Shown here in pieces: positions 24,267 to 33,706 of a DNA stretch of 64,000 nucleotides (position 1 is the first letter of the stretch; each line of letters starts with the position of its first letter). The notes under the pieces were generated by a model. The model was not told the origin of the DNA. It searched no databases and worked only from the letters and a program-made list of their open reading frames with translations. The DNA is from Halococcus salsus. Its GTDB lineage: Archaea; Halobacteriota; Halobacteria; Halobacteriales; Halococcaceae. Position numbers and translations under genes: made by a program. The stretch is taken from the NCBI RefSeq assembly GCF_009900715.1, contig NZ_JAAAJC010000001.1, positions 1-64,000 on the forward strand. The letters run 5' to 3'.

Positions 24267-26060
24267 ATGCCCACGGACATCGAGCGGTATCTCAACGTCC
24301 GCAGCGCCTACGGCGGGTCGTTCTCGCCCGCGGGCGAACTCGCCTTCCTCCTCGACGCCACCGGCACCCCGCAGGTCTGGTCGCTCCGCAAACCGGGTGC
24401 GTGGCCCGAACAGCGTACCTTCTTCGACGAGCGCGTCACGTTCGTCTCACACTCCCCCGAACGCGAGGAACTGGTCTTCGGGATGGACGACGGGGGCAAC
24501 GAGCGCGCCCAGCTCTTCCTCCTCAACGGCGGCACCGTAACGCCGCTCACCGACACCCCCGCAGCCAAACACCGCTGGGGCGGCTGGAGCCACGACGGCG
24601 AGCGGTTCGCCTTCGCGGCGAACCGACGCGACGACTCGGTGTTCGACATCTACGTCCAGGAACGCACCGAGACGGGCGACGAGGCGACCCTCGTCCACGA
24701 GGGAGAGGGCTGGCTCACCCTCGGCGGCTTCTCGCCCGACGACGATCGACTGATCGTGAGCCAGGCCCATTCGAGCTTCGACCAGGACCTCTCGGTGCTC
24801 GACGTCGAGAGCGGCGGGATCGAACACGTCACACCACACGAGGGCGACGTGCGGTTCCTGAACGCCGCCTGGGGGCCACGGGGCGAGGCGCTCTACGTCG
24901 TGACCGACCACGATTCCGACACCCTCTATCTCGCCCGGCTCGACCTCGCGACGCACGGGATCGAGCCGGTGGTCGACGGCGGCGACTGGAACGTCGAGGG
25001 GTTCGCGCTTCACGAGGATACGAGAAGAATCGTCTACGCCCGCAACGTCGACGGCTACACCGAGCTCACCGCTGGCCGGCTCGTGGGCGAGACCGAGATC
25101 GAGTCCTTCCCCGACCCCGACTTCCCCGACGGCGTCGCGGGCGGGATCGCCTTCGACGACCAGGCGGAGCGGTTCGCGGTGACGGTCACGGGGCCACGCG
25201 AGAACACCAACGTCCACGTCGTCGAGGTCGAAACCGGTGCGGCCGAGCGGTGGACCCGCGCCGCGACCGCCGGGTTCGCGCGCGAGGACTTCCGTGAGCC
25301 CGACCTCGTTCGGTACGAGACCTTCGACGGCCGGGAGATACCCGCGTTCTTCTCGGTTCCCGTGGACGCGGCCGAGGGCGATACACCTGTCGTGGTCGAC
25401 ATTCACGGCGGGCCCGAAGGCCAGCGCCGGCCGTCGTTCAGCCCGGTCACGCAGTACCTCTGCGAGGCGGGCTACGCGGTGTTCGAACCCAATGTGAGGG
25501 GATCGGTGGGCTACGGCAAGGCCTACACCCACCTCGACGACGTGGAGAAACGGATGGACTCGGTGGCCGACATCGAGCGCGGCGCGGCGTGGCTCGCGGA
25601 CCACCCGCTCGTCGACCCCGACCGGATCGCGGTGATGGGCGGTTCCTACGGCGGGTTCATGATGCTCGCCTCGCTCACCGAGTATCCCGACCTGTGGGCG
25701 GCGGGGGTCGACATCGTGGGTATCGCGAGCTTCGTGACCTTCCTCGAGAACACCGGGTCGTGGCGGCGCGCGCTCCGCGAGGCCGAGTACGGCTCGTTGG
25801 ACGAGGACCGCGAACTCCTCGAATCCATCAGTCCGCTCACGCACATCGAGAACATCGACGCGCCGCTGTTCGTCCTCCACGGCGCGAACGACCCCCGAGT
25901 CCCGGTCGGCGAGGCCGACCAGGTCGCCGAGCGCGTCCGTGACCAGGGCGTCCCGGTCGAGAAGCTGGTCTTCGACGATGAAGGTCACGGGATCGTCAAG
26001 CGTGACAACCGGATCGAGGCCTACACCCGGATCGCACGATTCCTCGACGAACACGTGTAA
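24267..26060 (+). CDS. S9-family serine peptidase (prolyl oligopeptidase/acylaminoacyl-peptidase-like)
   Basis: The 597-residue cytoplasmic peptidase has an N-terminal seven-bladed-propeller-like half (repeated W/F-S-D/P-G and FSPDDDRLIVS strands, ~15-345) and a C-terminal alpha/beta-hydrolase domain from ~350. The catalytic triad is visible: Ser460 in GGSYGGF, Asp542 in HGANDPRVPV and His574 in DEGHGIVK. The oxyanion region VVDIHGGPEG is at 377-386. These enzymes trim short peptides or remove acylated N-terminal residues. The length is normal. It is transcribed divergently from the low-complexity membrane gene. The exact cleavage preference is unknown. Confidence 0.92.
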   Translation: MPTDIERYLNVRSAYGGSFSPAGELAFLLDATGTPQVWSLRKPGAWPEQRTFFDERVTFVSHSPEREELVFGMDDGGNERAQLFLLNGGTVTPLTDTPAAKHRWGGWSHDGERFAFAANRRDDSVFDIYVQERTETGDEATLVHEGEGWLTLGGFSPDDDRLIVSQAHSSFDQDLSVLDVESGGIEHVTPHEGDVRFLNAAWGPRGEALYVVTDHDSDTLYLARLDLATHGIEPVVDGGDWNVEGFALHEDTRRIVYARNVDGYTELTAGRLVGETEIESFPDPDFPDGVAGGIAFDDQAERFAVTVTGPRENTNVHVVEVETGAAERWTRAATAGFAREDFREPDLVRYETFDGREIPAFFSVPVDAAEGDTPVVVDIHGGPEGQRRPSFSPVTQYLCEAGYAVFEPNVRGSVGYGKAYTHLDDVEKRMDSVADIERGAAWLADHPLVDPDRIAVMGGSYGGFMMLASLTEYPDLWAAGVDIVGIASFVTFLENTGSWRRALREAEYGSLDEDRELLESISPLTHIENIDAPLFVLHGANDPRVPVGEADQVAERVRDQGVPVEKLVFDDEGHGIVKRDNRIEAYTRIARFLDEHV

Positions 26061-26156
26061 ATACAGCTCATTTCTTGAGAAAATCCCGGCGTGAAACGTC
26101 TGAAAGGATAAAATGGGGTGAATCGGCGGCCGGTCGGCGGTGAACGATACACCGGA

Positions 26157-26162
26157 TTTATA
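26157..26162 (+). promoter_or_regulatory. TATA box for the Nudix-like gene
   Basis: TTTATA is centred ~26 bases before ATG 26186, the leaderless spacing. It supports that start. Confidence 0.55.
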
Positions 26163-26185
26163 CTGTCGACCGATGTGGTGATGCC

Positions 26186-26695
26186 ATGAGCGTTTCCGAG
26201 CGGTCGGAGGGCTGGGTCACCGACCAGCTCTCGCGACTGACGGACGAGTACGGCTCCGCGCCGGTCCACCAGGTGAGCTGGTCGGTCTCGGGACCTCGGT
26301 ACGAGGAGGCCGCCGCGGTCGACACCGCCGAGCACGCCGCGGCGGGCGTGCGGGTCACCAACGACGCCGACGAGACCCTGCTCGTGCGCGACCGCCACAA
26401 CGAGTGGGCACCGCCCCGCGGTGCGGTCGACGCCGACGAGTCGCTCGAAGCCGGGGCGAGACGGAACGTCCGCGAGGCGACCGGGGTCGACTGCGAGGTC
26501 GAGGGCGTCGAACGGATCACGATCGTGAGCATCGGCGACGAGTCCGACCGCGACCGCCCGCCGATCTACTGTCTCGTCGTGTTGTTCGTCGGCTCCTGTG
26601 GCTCGGACCAGACCGTCCAGTGCACGGAGAGCCCGGTTCGCTGGCGACACAGCCGACCGGGCGACAGCCTCGACCCGGGCGTTCTCGCCATCTGA
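26186..26695 (+). CDS. Nudix-fold protein with a degenerate Nudix box
   Basis: The 169-residue Nudix-fold protein has strands V-R-V-T-N-D-A-D-E-T-L-L-V-R-D and PPRGAVDADESLEAGARRNV. The Nudix box GX5EX7REUXEEXGU is read here as G-AVDAD-E-SLEAGAR-RNVREATGV. The Glu after Arg is replaced by Asn, and the second Glu of the EE pair by Ala, so metal binding is probably weakened or altered. It may be a sensor, a binding protein or an altered hydrolase. A CGSDQTVQCTESPVRWRHSR tail follows. A TATA box ~26 bases upstream supports the start. Substrate unknown. Confidence 0.8.
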   Translation: MSVSERSEGWVTDQLSRLTDEYGSAPVHQVSWSVSGPRYEEAAAVDTAEHAAAGVRVTNDADETLLVRDRHNEWAPPRGAVDADESLEAGARRNVREATGVDCEVEGVERITIVSIGDESDRDRPPIYCLVVLFVGSCGSDQTVQCTESPVRWRHSRPGDSLDPGVLAI

Positions 26696-26753
26696 CACGG
26701 TCTTTCCGGCCCGACGGACAGATACATAGCTATCCGACGAGAACCACCGGTAG

Positions 26754-27521
26754 ATGTTTCGCTGGCTCGTCGGTGCGGTCGGCTGGGTCGTCTCGACCGT
26801 TCTGCGGCTCGCGTTCGTGGTCTGCGTGGTCGCGCTCGCCGCCGGCTTCGCGTTCGGTGGACTCCCGAGCCAGCCGTCCGACCTCGGTGGGATGGTCGAG
26901 AACGCGACCGGCCTCGACCCGTTCGAGGACGTGGACGAACTCGCGGACGTCGGCACGGTCGGTGTGAGCGATGTCGCGGGCGACACCGGATCCGTGGCCG
27001 ATCCGGGGACGAACGCGTCGGTCCCGAGTTCGAACGCCGGCGAACTCAACGGCACGCGCCTCGAGTATCTCGTCCACGAGGGGATCAACGAACGGCGTGC
27101 CGACCGCGGGCTCTCGAACCTCAGCTTCGACACCGGGCTCCGGTCGGTGGCGCGCTATCACAGCGCCGACATGGCGAACCGGAGCTACTTCGCCCACGTC
27201 GGCCCCGACGGCGAGACCGTCGCCGACCGCTACGAGAAGTTCGGCTACCAGTGTCGCGTCCCGATGGACGGTCTCCGGTACGCCACCGGCGGCGAGAACA
27301 TCCTCTACACCTACTACGACGCTCCCGTTCGGATGGAGAACCGAACCGTGGAGTACGACACCCAGGAGGAACTCGCCCGCGGCATCGTCAACGGCTGGAT
27401 GAACTCGACCGACCACCGCGAGAACCTCCTCAAACCCTACTGGGAGAACGAGGGGATCGGGGTCTACATCCAGGAGGTCGACGGCCAGACCAGGGTGTTC
27501 GCGAGCCAGGAGTTCTGCTGA
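26754..27521 (+). CDS. Secreted/membrane-anchored CAP-domain (SCP/PR-1-like) protein
   Basis: The 255-residue protein has an N-terminal hydrophobic helix (about residues 3-35), then a low-complexity linker to ~95, then a CAP domain: LEYLVHEGINERRADRGL, RYHSADMANRSYFAHVGPDGETVADRY with its conserved His and Ser, GGENILY and IVNGWMNSTDHRENLLKPYW with the second conserved His. CAP proteins of the YkwD type are extracellular; their activity in archaea is unknown. The domain sits outside the cell. A TATA-like GATACATAG at 26721-26729 is ~28 bases upstream of ATG 26754. Cys residues at 'YQCRVP' and the C-terminal 'EFC' could form a disulfide. Confidence 0.87.
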   Translation: MFRWLVGAVGWVVSTVLRLAFVVCVVALAAGFAFGGLPSQPSDLGGMVENATGLDPFEDVDELADVGTVGVSDVAGDTGSVADPGTNASVPSSNAGELNGTRLEYLVHEGINERRADRGLSNLSFDTGLRSVARYHSADMANRSYFAHVGPDGETVADRYEKFGYQCRVPMDGLRYATGGENILYTYYDAPVRMENRTVEYDTQEELARGIVNGWMNSTDHRENLLKPYWENEGIGVYIQEVDGQTRVFASQEFC

Positions 27522-27571
27522 CTTCCTCACCCGACCACAAAGGGTATCCGACCGGACCAGCGAGGGCGCGC

Positions 27572-27709
27572 ATGGTCCAAAAGTCCACGCTGTTGATCCT
27601 TGCCGGTGTCGTACTGCTCTTCCTCCCGGTTCCGCCGATCATGAGCGCCATCGCGGGTCTCGCGGTGATCGCCCTCGGCGTCGCGCTCCGGTTCGTCGGC
27701 GACGACTGA
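27572..27709 (+). CDS. Small hydrophobic membrane protein
   Basis: A 45-residue protein, MVQKSTLLILAGVVLLFL then VPPIMSAIAGLAVIALGVALRF and a VGDD tail: two membrane helices joined by a Pro-rich turn. It lies 50 bases after the CAP gene on the same strand, with a weak TATA-like GGGTATC about 27 bases before its ATG. The coding pattern is consistent with other small two-helix haloarchaeal proteins of unknown function. Confidence 0.65.
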   Translation: MVQKSTLLILAGVVLLFLPVPPIMSAIAGLAVIALGVALRFVGDD

Positions 27710-28086
27710 CCGCCCCTTCCACGCCGGCACGCACCGGACTGATGACTGATTCGTACGAGCCGATTCGATTTCACAGCTGTGAGCACGAGGGATTCCCGAC
27801 CGCTCAATAGCGGTCGTTATTCTATGGATATGATACTTCCAGTCGAAACCAGGGGCCGACCGGCCGCCGTGCGTATCGAATGTGACGGGGCTAATTTCTG
27901 GATGTGAGAATACGCACAAAGCTTATTGCGAACTGGCATCGAGGATCGGGTAGGACCAGCGGGGGAATCCGTTGCCTGGCATCACTCGTAACTACTCCCC
28001 CTCGGTCCTGTCCTTCCCCCGTTTTCGACTCGAAGAGCGCGCCCACCGTCGGTTTTCGCGCTCGTCGGAACCGCGACTACGACCGG
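27710..28086. other. Intergenic region, no gene seen
   Basis: These 377 bases hold short palindromes such as GACCGCT-CAATA-GCGGTC (~27799-27815) and a TTATTG box near 27920, but no convincing open frame, tRNA or repeat family. The hairpin could be part of a terminator for the small membrane gene. The box at 27920 could start a non-coding RNA; I cannot support that further. Confidence 0.4.
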
Positions 28087-28209
28087 TTACCGGTCCCGAC
28101 AGTGATAACAGATCCCGTCGTTGATGTAGGGGTTCGGCATCCCCTTCCGACACCGCTGGCAGGTTCGTACGTGCCCACTCTCCCGGTCGACTCCGTTGTT
28201 CCCTTGCAT
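28087..28209 (-). CDS. Small zinc-ribbon protein
   Basis: A 40-residue protein with two CxxC knuckles, CQRC and CYHC, spaced 13 residues apart, ending GICYHCRDR. It matches the many very small zinc-finger proteins known in haloarchaea. The ATG at 28209 is preferred because the minus strand has GGTGAT a few bases upstream, a good Shine-Dalgarno sequence; a TATA-like TTTATGT lies ~37 bases above. The function is unknown; members may bind nucleic acid or protein. Confidence 0.6.
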   Translation of the reverse strand: MQGNNGVDRESGHVRTCQRCRKGMPNPYINDGICYHCRDR

Positions 28210-28582
28210 GGCATCACCCAGCGGGGGACAGTACAGGCACGCACATAAACGTGACCGATCACTCGGATCGGATTCGAGCGAACCGGTTCGGAGGGGGTCG
28301 CGCGCTCCATCCGTCGGTCCGGGGGCCACCGGGGATACTCCAAGTGGCCGCGACCGTCGAGAAAACATCAACTGGCCAAAAGGACCATAACGTGCGCACC
28401 GAAACGCCCACTCGCCGAGTAGGTTCGATCCAGTCACCCCCCACATCCGTCGTCTGTCGACCCGTTCCCCTGCTCGGCTGGTCACGAGAACGTGGGCCCG
28501 GGCCATCCCCCGGCCCGTCGGCCCACGACCGTCTCAGCGGCTGTATCAGTGCTCTCTTCCGTGAAACCCGTCGGTGTGTTCT
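28210..28582. other. Intergenic region, no gene seen
   Basis: 373 bases between two minus-strand genes. There is no convincing coding frame, and the composition is mixed. GGTTCGATCC at 28422-28431 resembles a tRNA T-loop, but no tRNA arms could be built around it. Confidence 0.4.
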
Positions 28583-31027
28583 CTACCCACCGAACTCGGG
28601 GTGCTCGGTGCCGAATCGGTCGACGACCGTCTCCACGAACATCGGCGTCAGCGTCACGAACTCCTCGCGCTCGGCGTCGGGGAGGCAGTCGGCGACCGAC
28701 CGGGGCGCGTCGGGCGTGTAGCGTTCGTCGACGAAGGCCCTGACACCGACCTCCTCGGGGCCGCGGATGACGCGGCCGATGGCCTGGCGCGCCCGCCGGA
28801 CCGCGGGCACCGTGAGCGCGTACCGGAACGCCTTCGATTCGTCGAAGGCAGCCCCGTAGGCCCGTCGAACCGCCCGGATCCGGGGTGAAGCCACGTTGAC
28901 GAGCGGCACCCCGACCACCGCACACGTCCCGAGCTTGTCGCCGTCGTAGTCCACGCCCTCCGTGAGGGTTCCCCGCGTCGAGGTCACGAGGACCTTGCCC
29001 TCGCCCGCGAAGAACTCGCGTTTGAGTGCCTCGGTCGCCGCGTCGCTCGACGGTTCGTCGACGAGTACGGGTTTGTCGAGCGCCCCCGCGAGGCGCTCGC
29101 CCGCCCACGCTGCCTCGCGATAGCTCGGGAGACAGAGCAGGACGTTGCCGGGGTTCCTGGCGAGCTCGCGGAGCGCGTAGGCGTAGGTCTCGCGAACGCC
29201 GTTGTCCTCCGCCGGCGGGCCGCGGTTCCGGGCGGTGAACGCCGGCGCGTCGACCACCCAGCTCGCCCGGTTCTCCGGGGGGAACGTCAGGTCGTAGGTC
29301 CGCTCGACCACCGGGCGGGGCTCGGCCGCTTCCTCCTCCGTCCCTTCGTCCGCCCCGTCCCCCTCCTCGACCGCGACCCCGTCGAGCCCCACACACTCAC
29401 GGAAGACGTCGATAGGTTCGAGCGTCGCGCTCATCAGTACGCCCCCCCCGAGGTTCGAAAAGCGCTCCTTCAGGTCCTCGGCGGGCAGACAGTCGTAGCA
29501 GAACAGCGCGGCGGTGTAGTGGCGTTCCCACCCCTCCAGATGGTCGCGGTCGGTGCTCGTGAGCGTGACTTCTCTGAAATACGAGGCGTGGTCGCGGGTC
29601 CACCACCGCGCGACGAGCCGGCCGACGTCGCCGCAGACGCACGACCGCTCGGGCGCGACGGTTCCCAGAACGTCCTCGACCGCCGCACCGACCGAGTGGA
29701 GCGACTTGCAGAACGAGGCCGAGTAACCCGCCTCGCGTGCCCACGCCGAGAACTCGTCGCGTTCCTCGACCTCGGGGTCGCGAAGCGGGATCTCGACCGT
29801 CTCGGGGAGGTCGTCGGCCGCTCGGTCGAGATTGCCGAACTCGTTCGCGAGGTAGCGATCGACCCGCGAGTCGACCCAGTCGATGGCCTCGTCGAAGAAC
29901 TCCTCGACGCGTTCGAGCGAGTCGGTGCCGACCTCGTGGGGGTCGAGCAGCTCGGCCACCTGGGCGCGGTGTTCGCGCGACTGACCCGCCCGCGTACGGA
30001 GGTACTGGACGTCGTTGCGCGCCCGCCGGAGCGAGTGGATCCCCACTCGGTCGCTCAGCATCTCCCTGACTCTGCCCTCCAACCTGTGGGCTTCGTCGAC
30101 GATGACGAAGGTCCGGTCGTCGACCGCGCCGTCGGTGAGCGCCCGGGTCCGAGGATCGAAGAGGTGGGTGTAGTTGCCCACGACGACCTCGGCGTCGTCG
30201 AGCAGCGTGCCCATCGACCGATGGGGGCAGGTGCCCGCCGGGACCGACCCCGTGAGGAGCTCGTCGGTCGTGACGACGTTCCCCTCGCCGGCGTCGAAGC
30301 TCACGGGGACCGACTTGTCCCGCGCGTACCAGTCGGCCTCGAACGGGCAGAAGGTGGGTGCGTGGTCGCCCTCGGCCAGCGAGTCGGGCGCGGTCGGGCG
30401 GGCGGTGGGGTACGGGGCGGTGTGATCCCCCACGGAGAGGTTGTCGTCGAGCGTGTTCCACGAATCGGCGTCGACGCGGGCCGAGGAGACGAGTTCGCCG
30501 GCGCGCGCCGAGTCCCACCAGACGTCGCCCTCGCCGCCGCCGTCGCCGTGCGCGACCAGCCCCGAGGTGTGGTCTCGGAGCTCCTCACAGGCCTCCTGTG
30601 TACTCTCCTCGAACGCGCCGGCGCGCTCGTAGGGACAGAGGTCGGCCTTGCCGACCAGCGCCAGCCCGTCGAAGGGGTCGTCGATCCGCTCGTTGATGGC
30701 TCTGAGGTCCTCGATGAACTGTTGGCGCTGCTGTTTGACCGGCGTCACCACGAGCACGTTGTCGTAGCGGTCGGTCTCGCGGAGCAGGGTGCCCGCGGCC
30801 GTGAGCGCCGCCATCGTCTTGCCGGTCCCGCAGGCCCCCTCCATCACGAGGTAGCCGCCCCGTTCGCCCGTCTCGATCGCGGTCTCGATCGCGTCGGCCT
30901 GGTTGTCGTAGGGCTCGTCGTAGCCGAACACGTCGCGCCAGTTCGGCGGGGCCGAGTTAGCGTCCGGGCTCTCGCTGGGCTCGCCGGTCGTGGTGGCCGT
31001 CTCGCTGCTGGCTCCCTCGCCGCTCAT
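28583..31027 (-). CDS. XPD/Rad3/DinG-like superfamily 2 helicase
   Basis: The 814-residue ATP-dependent helicase has a Walker A VMEGACGTGKT at 61-71, motif Ia VVTPVKQQ, DEAH at 311-314 in VIVDEAH, and late motifs including VLMSATLEP, LLCLPSYREA, KVLVTSTRGTLTEGVDYDG and RRARQAIGRVIRGPEEVG. Four Cys (131, 147, 227, 267) lie between Walker A and DEAH, where XPD/FancJ/DinG carry a 4Fe-4S cluster, although spacing is wider than in XPD and a ~70-residue Asp/Gly-rich segment interrupts. It is longer than archaeal XPD (~600-650). It probably unwinds 5'-3' in DNA repair. The start is ATG 31027. Confidence 0.88.
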   Translation of the reverse strand: MSGEGASSETATTTGEPSESPDANSAPPNWRDVFGYDEPYDNQADAIETAIETGERGGYLVMEGACGTGKTMAALTAAGTLLRETDRYDNVLVVTPVKQQRQQFIEDLRAINERIDDPFDGLALVGKADLCPYERAGAFEESTQEACEELRDHTSGLVAHGDGGGEGDVWWDSARAGELVSSARVDADSWNTLDDNLSVGDHTAPYPTARPTAPDSLAEGDHAPTFCPFEADWYARDKSVPVSFDAGEGNVVTTDELLTGSVPAGTCPHRSMGTLLDDAEVVVGNYTHLFDPRTRALTDGAVDDRTFVIVDEAHRLEGRVREMLSDRVGIHSLRRARNDVQYLRTRAGQSREHRAQVAELLDPHEVGTDSLERVEEFFDEAIDWVDSRVDRYLANEFGNLDRAADDLPETVEIPLRDPEVEERDEFSAWAREAGYSASFCKSLHSVGAAVEDVLGTVAPERSCVCGDVGRLVARWWTRDHASYFREVTLTSTDRDHLEGWERHYTAALFCYDCLPAEDLKERFSNLGGGVLMSATLEPIDVFRECVGLDGVAVEEGDGADEGTEEEAAEPRPVVERTYDLTFPPENRASWVVDAPAFTARNRGPPAEDNGVRETYAYALRELARNPGNVLLCLPSYREAAWAGERLAGALDKPVLVDEPSSDAATEALKREFFAGEGKVLVTSTRGTLTEGVDYDGDKLGTCAVVGVPLVNVASPRIRAVRRAYGAAFDESKAFRYALTVPAVRRARQAIGRVIRGPEEVGVRAFVDERYTPDAPRSVADCLPDAEREEFVTLTPMFVETVVDRFGTEHPEFGG

Positions 31028-31127
31028 CGTTCGTGTGCTCGGTTCGTGCGCCCTCGGGTATAGGGCTTCGCTCGCGGGGGTCGGTCGGTTCGGTGGCGGT
31101 GACCGCCGGGGAATCCCGGTGAGCGGG

Positions 31128-31391
31128 TCACGCCAGCCCGTAGTGACCGGGTTCGTCGTCGGCGGCGGGGTCGGCGAAGCAGAGTTCCTCGGCGTTCGTC
31201 ACCATCCACGGGATCGCCCAGTCGAGCAGGACGTCCTCGGTCTCGATGTCGAGTTCGGTCTCGGGGTCGAGCCCCTGGAGCAGCCGAGCGATCTCGTAGA
31301 CGGTGTACATCGTGTCGTCGTCGAGCACGTCGCTCGGTTCGCGGAACTGGAACGGGCGGAGTCGGTCGAACGAGGACTTCGGTCGGGGCAT
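31128..31391 (-). CDS. Uncharacterised small haloarchaeal protein
   Basis: An 87-residue acidic soluble protein: MPRPKSSFDRLRPFQF, then LDDDTMYTVYEIARLLQGLD with possible HTH-like helices, LLDWAIPWMVTNAEEL and an Asp/Glu-rich C terminus. The coding signal is clear, but the family and function are not recognised. It sits upstream of the helicase gene on the same strand with a ~100-base gap. Confidence 0.7.
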   Translation of the reverse strand: MPRPKSSFDRLRPFQFREPSDVLDDDTMYTVYEIARLLQGLDPETELDIETEDVLLDWAIPWMVTNAEELCFADPAADDEPGHYGLA

Positions 31392-31498
31392 ACGTGGGAT
31401 AGAGACGACCGAAGTAAATCCTCGGCGGTGTCGTCACGAGGTCCGGAAATATGGTGCGGTATCGGTACGCTATTGACGGTGCGACCGAAGGGGCGAAC

Positions 31499-32746
31499 AT
31501 GGACTACGAGGACGTTCGGCACACGGACCCGGCGGTCGCGGACGCGCTCGACGGCGAACTCGACCGGCAGCGCTCGACGCTCTCGATGATCGCGAGCGAG
31601 AACCACGTCTCCCCTGCAGTCATGGACGCCCAGAGCAGCGCGCTCACCAACAAGTACGCCGAGGGCTACCCCGGCGAGCGCTACTACGGCGGCTGCGAGT
31701 ACGCCGACGAGGTCGAACAGCTGGCCATCGACCGCGCGAAGGAGCTCTGGGGGGCCGAGTACGTCAACGTCCAGCCCCACTCCGGCTCCCAGGCCAACAT
31801 GGCGGTCTACCTCGCCGCGCTCGAACCCGGCGACAAGATCCTCTCGATGGACCTCACCAACGGCGGCCACCTCTCGCACGGCTTCAAGGCGAACTTCGCC
31901 GGGAAGGTGTACGAGGTCGAACACTACGGGGTCGACCCCGAGAGCGGACGACTCGACTACGAGGCCATCGAGGAACACGCGAACGAGTTCGAGCCCGACA
32001 TGATCATCTCGGGCTACTCGGCCTACCCGCGCGAGGTCGACTGGGAGCGCTTTCAGGAAATCGCCGAGGGCGTCGACGCCTACCAGCTCGCCGACATCGC
32101 TCACATCACGGGCCTCGTCGCGGCGGGTGTCCACTCTTCGCCGGTGGGTATCGCGGACTTCGTCACCGGGAGCACTCACAAGACCATCCGCTCGGGCCGC
32201 GGCGGGATGATCCTCTCGGGCGAGGCGCACGCCGACGCCATCGACGCGGCGATCATCCCCGGAATGCAGGGCGGGCCGTTGATGCACAACATCGCCGGGA
32301 AGGCGGTGGGCTTCGGCGAGGCGCTCGAACCCGAGTTCGAGGCGTACGCCGAACAGGTGGTCGAGAACGCGACGGCGCTCGGCGACCGAATGCAGGAGCA
32401 CGGCCTCGGGCTGGTTTCGGGCGGCACGGATACCCACCTCGTGCTCTGTGACCTCCGGGAGTCCCACCCCGATACCACAGGAAAAGAGGTCGAGGAAGCC
32501 CTCGAAGGAACGGGTATCGTGCTCAACGCGAACACGGTCCCCGGTGAAACCCGCTCGAACTTCGTCGCCAGCGGGATCCGAGCGGGCACGCCCGCGCTCA
32601 CGACCCGCGGCTTCGACGCCGATGCCTGCCGCGAGGTCGCCGACTGTATCGCGCGCGTCGTGGACGCCCCCGACGACGGGAGCGTCGTCGAGGAGGTTGC
32701 AGCCGACGTCGACGCGCTCTGCGAGCGGTTCCCGCTCTACGAGTAA
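31499..32746 (+). CDS. glyA: Serine hydroxymethyltransferase
   Basis: The 415-residue PLP enzyme interconverts serine and glycine with a one-carbon pterin carrier. Seen: MIASENHVSPAVM (30-42), NKYAEGYPGERYYGG (51-65), HSGSQANMAV, LADIAHITGLVAAG and the PLP-lysine motif TGSTHKTIRSGRGG (Lys228). The start is ATG 31499 because it gives the family length, and a TATT-containing box is centred ~27 bases upstream (31469-31476). The in-frame ATG at 31451 would add 16 unlike-family residues. It is followed by folD, 66 bases on, so the two make a one-carbon pair. Confidence 0.95.
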   Translation: MDYEDVRHTDPAVADALDGELDRQRSTLSMIASENHVSPAVMDAQSSALTNKYAEGYPGERYYGGCEYADEVEQLAIDRAKELWGAEYVNVQPHSGSQANMAVYLAALEPGDKILSMDLTNGGHLSHGFKANFAGKVYEVEHYGVDPESGRLDYEAIEEHANEFEPDMIISGYSAYPREVDWERFQEIAEGVDAYQLADIAHITGLVAAGVHSSPVGIADFVTGSTHKTIRSGRGGMILSGEAHADAIDAAIIPGMQGGPLMHNIAGKAVGFGEALEPEFEAYAEQVVENATALGDRMQEHGLGLVSGGTDTHLVLCDLRESHPDTTGKEVEEALEGTGIVLNANTVPGETRSNFVASGIRAGTPALTTRGFDADACREVADCIARVVDAPDDGSVVEEVAADVDALCERFPLYE

Positions 32747-32812
32747 ACTCGGTGGGGTCCGACCACTTCCCGGACCGGGGCATTGATTAGCACGGCTCCC
32801 AGTGGTCTCCGT

Positions 32813-33706
32813 ATGACCGACGTCATCGACGGCAACGCCGTCGCCGACGACATCCGCTCGGACCTCGAGGACTGCATCGCGACGTTCGAGGACGCCGGCG
32901 TCACGCCCGGCCTGGCCACCGTTCTCGTCGGGGACGACCCCGCGAGCGAGACCTACGTCTCGATGAAACAGCGCGACTGCGAGGAGGTCGGGATCAACGG
33001 CGTCCACGTCGAACTCCCCGCCGACGCCTCGCAGGCCGACCTCAACTCGACCATCGACGAACTCAACGACGACCCCGATATTCATGGGTATCTCGTCCAG
33101 GACCCGACCCCCGACCAGATCGACTATCGGGAGGTCATCCGCCGGATCGACCCCGCGAAGGACGTCGACGGCTTCCACCCCGAGAACGTCGGCCGCCTCG
33201 TCGCGGGCGACGCGCGATTCAAACCCTGTACGCCGCACGGGGTCCAGAAGCTCCTCGCGTCGGCGGCCGTCGACACCGAGGGCAAGGACGTCACCATCGT
33301 CGGGCGCTCGCGCATCGTGGGCAAACCGCTCGCGAACCTCCTGCTCCAGAAGGCCGACGACGGCAACGCGACGGTCACCGTCTGTCACTCCCGAACGCAG
33401 GACCTGGCCGAGAAGACGCGGAGCGCCGACGTCGTGGTCGCGGCGGTCGGCGCACCCGAACTCCTCGACGGCTCGATGATCGGCGAGGGTGCAGTGGTGA
33501 TCGACGTCGGGGTCAACCGGGTGGACGCGGACACCGAGAAGGGCTACGAACTCGTCGGCGACGTCGAGTTCGAGTCGGCGAAGGAGAAGGCGAGCGCCAT
33601 CACGCCCGTCCCGGGTGGTGTCGGCCCGATGACGCGCGCGATGCTGCTCTACAACACCGTGAAAGCCGCGAGCCAGCAGGAGGACGTCGACGTCGAGCTT
33701 CCGTGA
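32813..33706 (+). CDS. folD: Methylenetetrahydrofolate dehydrogenase/cyclohydrolase
   Basis: The 297-residue bifunctional enzyme oxidises 5,10-methylene-THF to methenyl-THF and hydrolyses it to 10-formyl-THF. Seen: TVLVGDDPASETYVSMKQRDCEEVGI with the catalytic Lys, VQDPTPDQIDYREVIRRIDPAKDVDGFHPENVGRL, IVGRSRIVGKPLANLLLQKADDGNATVTVCHS (NADP site) and TPVPGGVGPMTRAML. The length is typical. The start at ATG 32813 is chosen; an upstream in-frame Met adds 10 unlike residues. Its stop overlaps the GTG of the Nudix gene (GTGA), so they are translationally coupled. Confidence 0.94.
   Translation: MTDVIDGNAVADDIRSDLEDCIATFEDAGVTPGLATVLVGDDPASETYVSMKQRDCEEVGINGVHVELPADASQADLNSTIDELNDDPDIHGYLVQDPTPDQIDYREVIRRIDPAKDVDGFHPENVGRLVAGDARFKPCTPHGVQKLLASAAVDTEGKDVTIVGRSRIVGKPLANLLLQKADDGNATVTVCHSRTQDLAEKTRSADVVVAAVGAPELLDGSMIGEGAVVIDVGVNRVDADTEKGYELVGDVEFESAKEKASAITPVPGGVGPMTRAMLLYNTVKAASQQEDVDVELP

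Noticed and set aside
28422-28431. GGTTCGATCC resembling a tRNA T-loop
   Set aside because: No acceptor, D- or anticodon arms can be paired around it.
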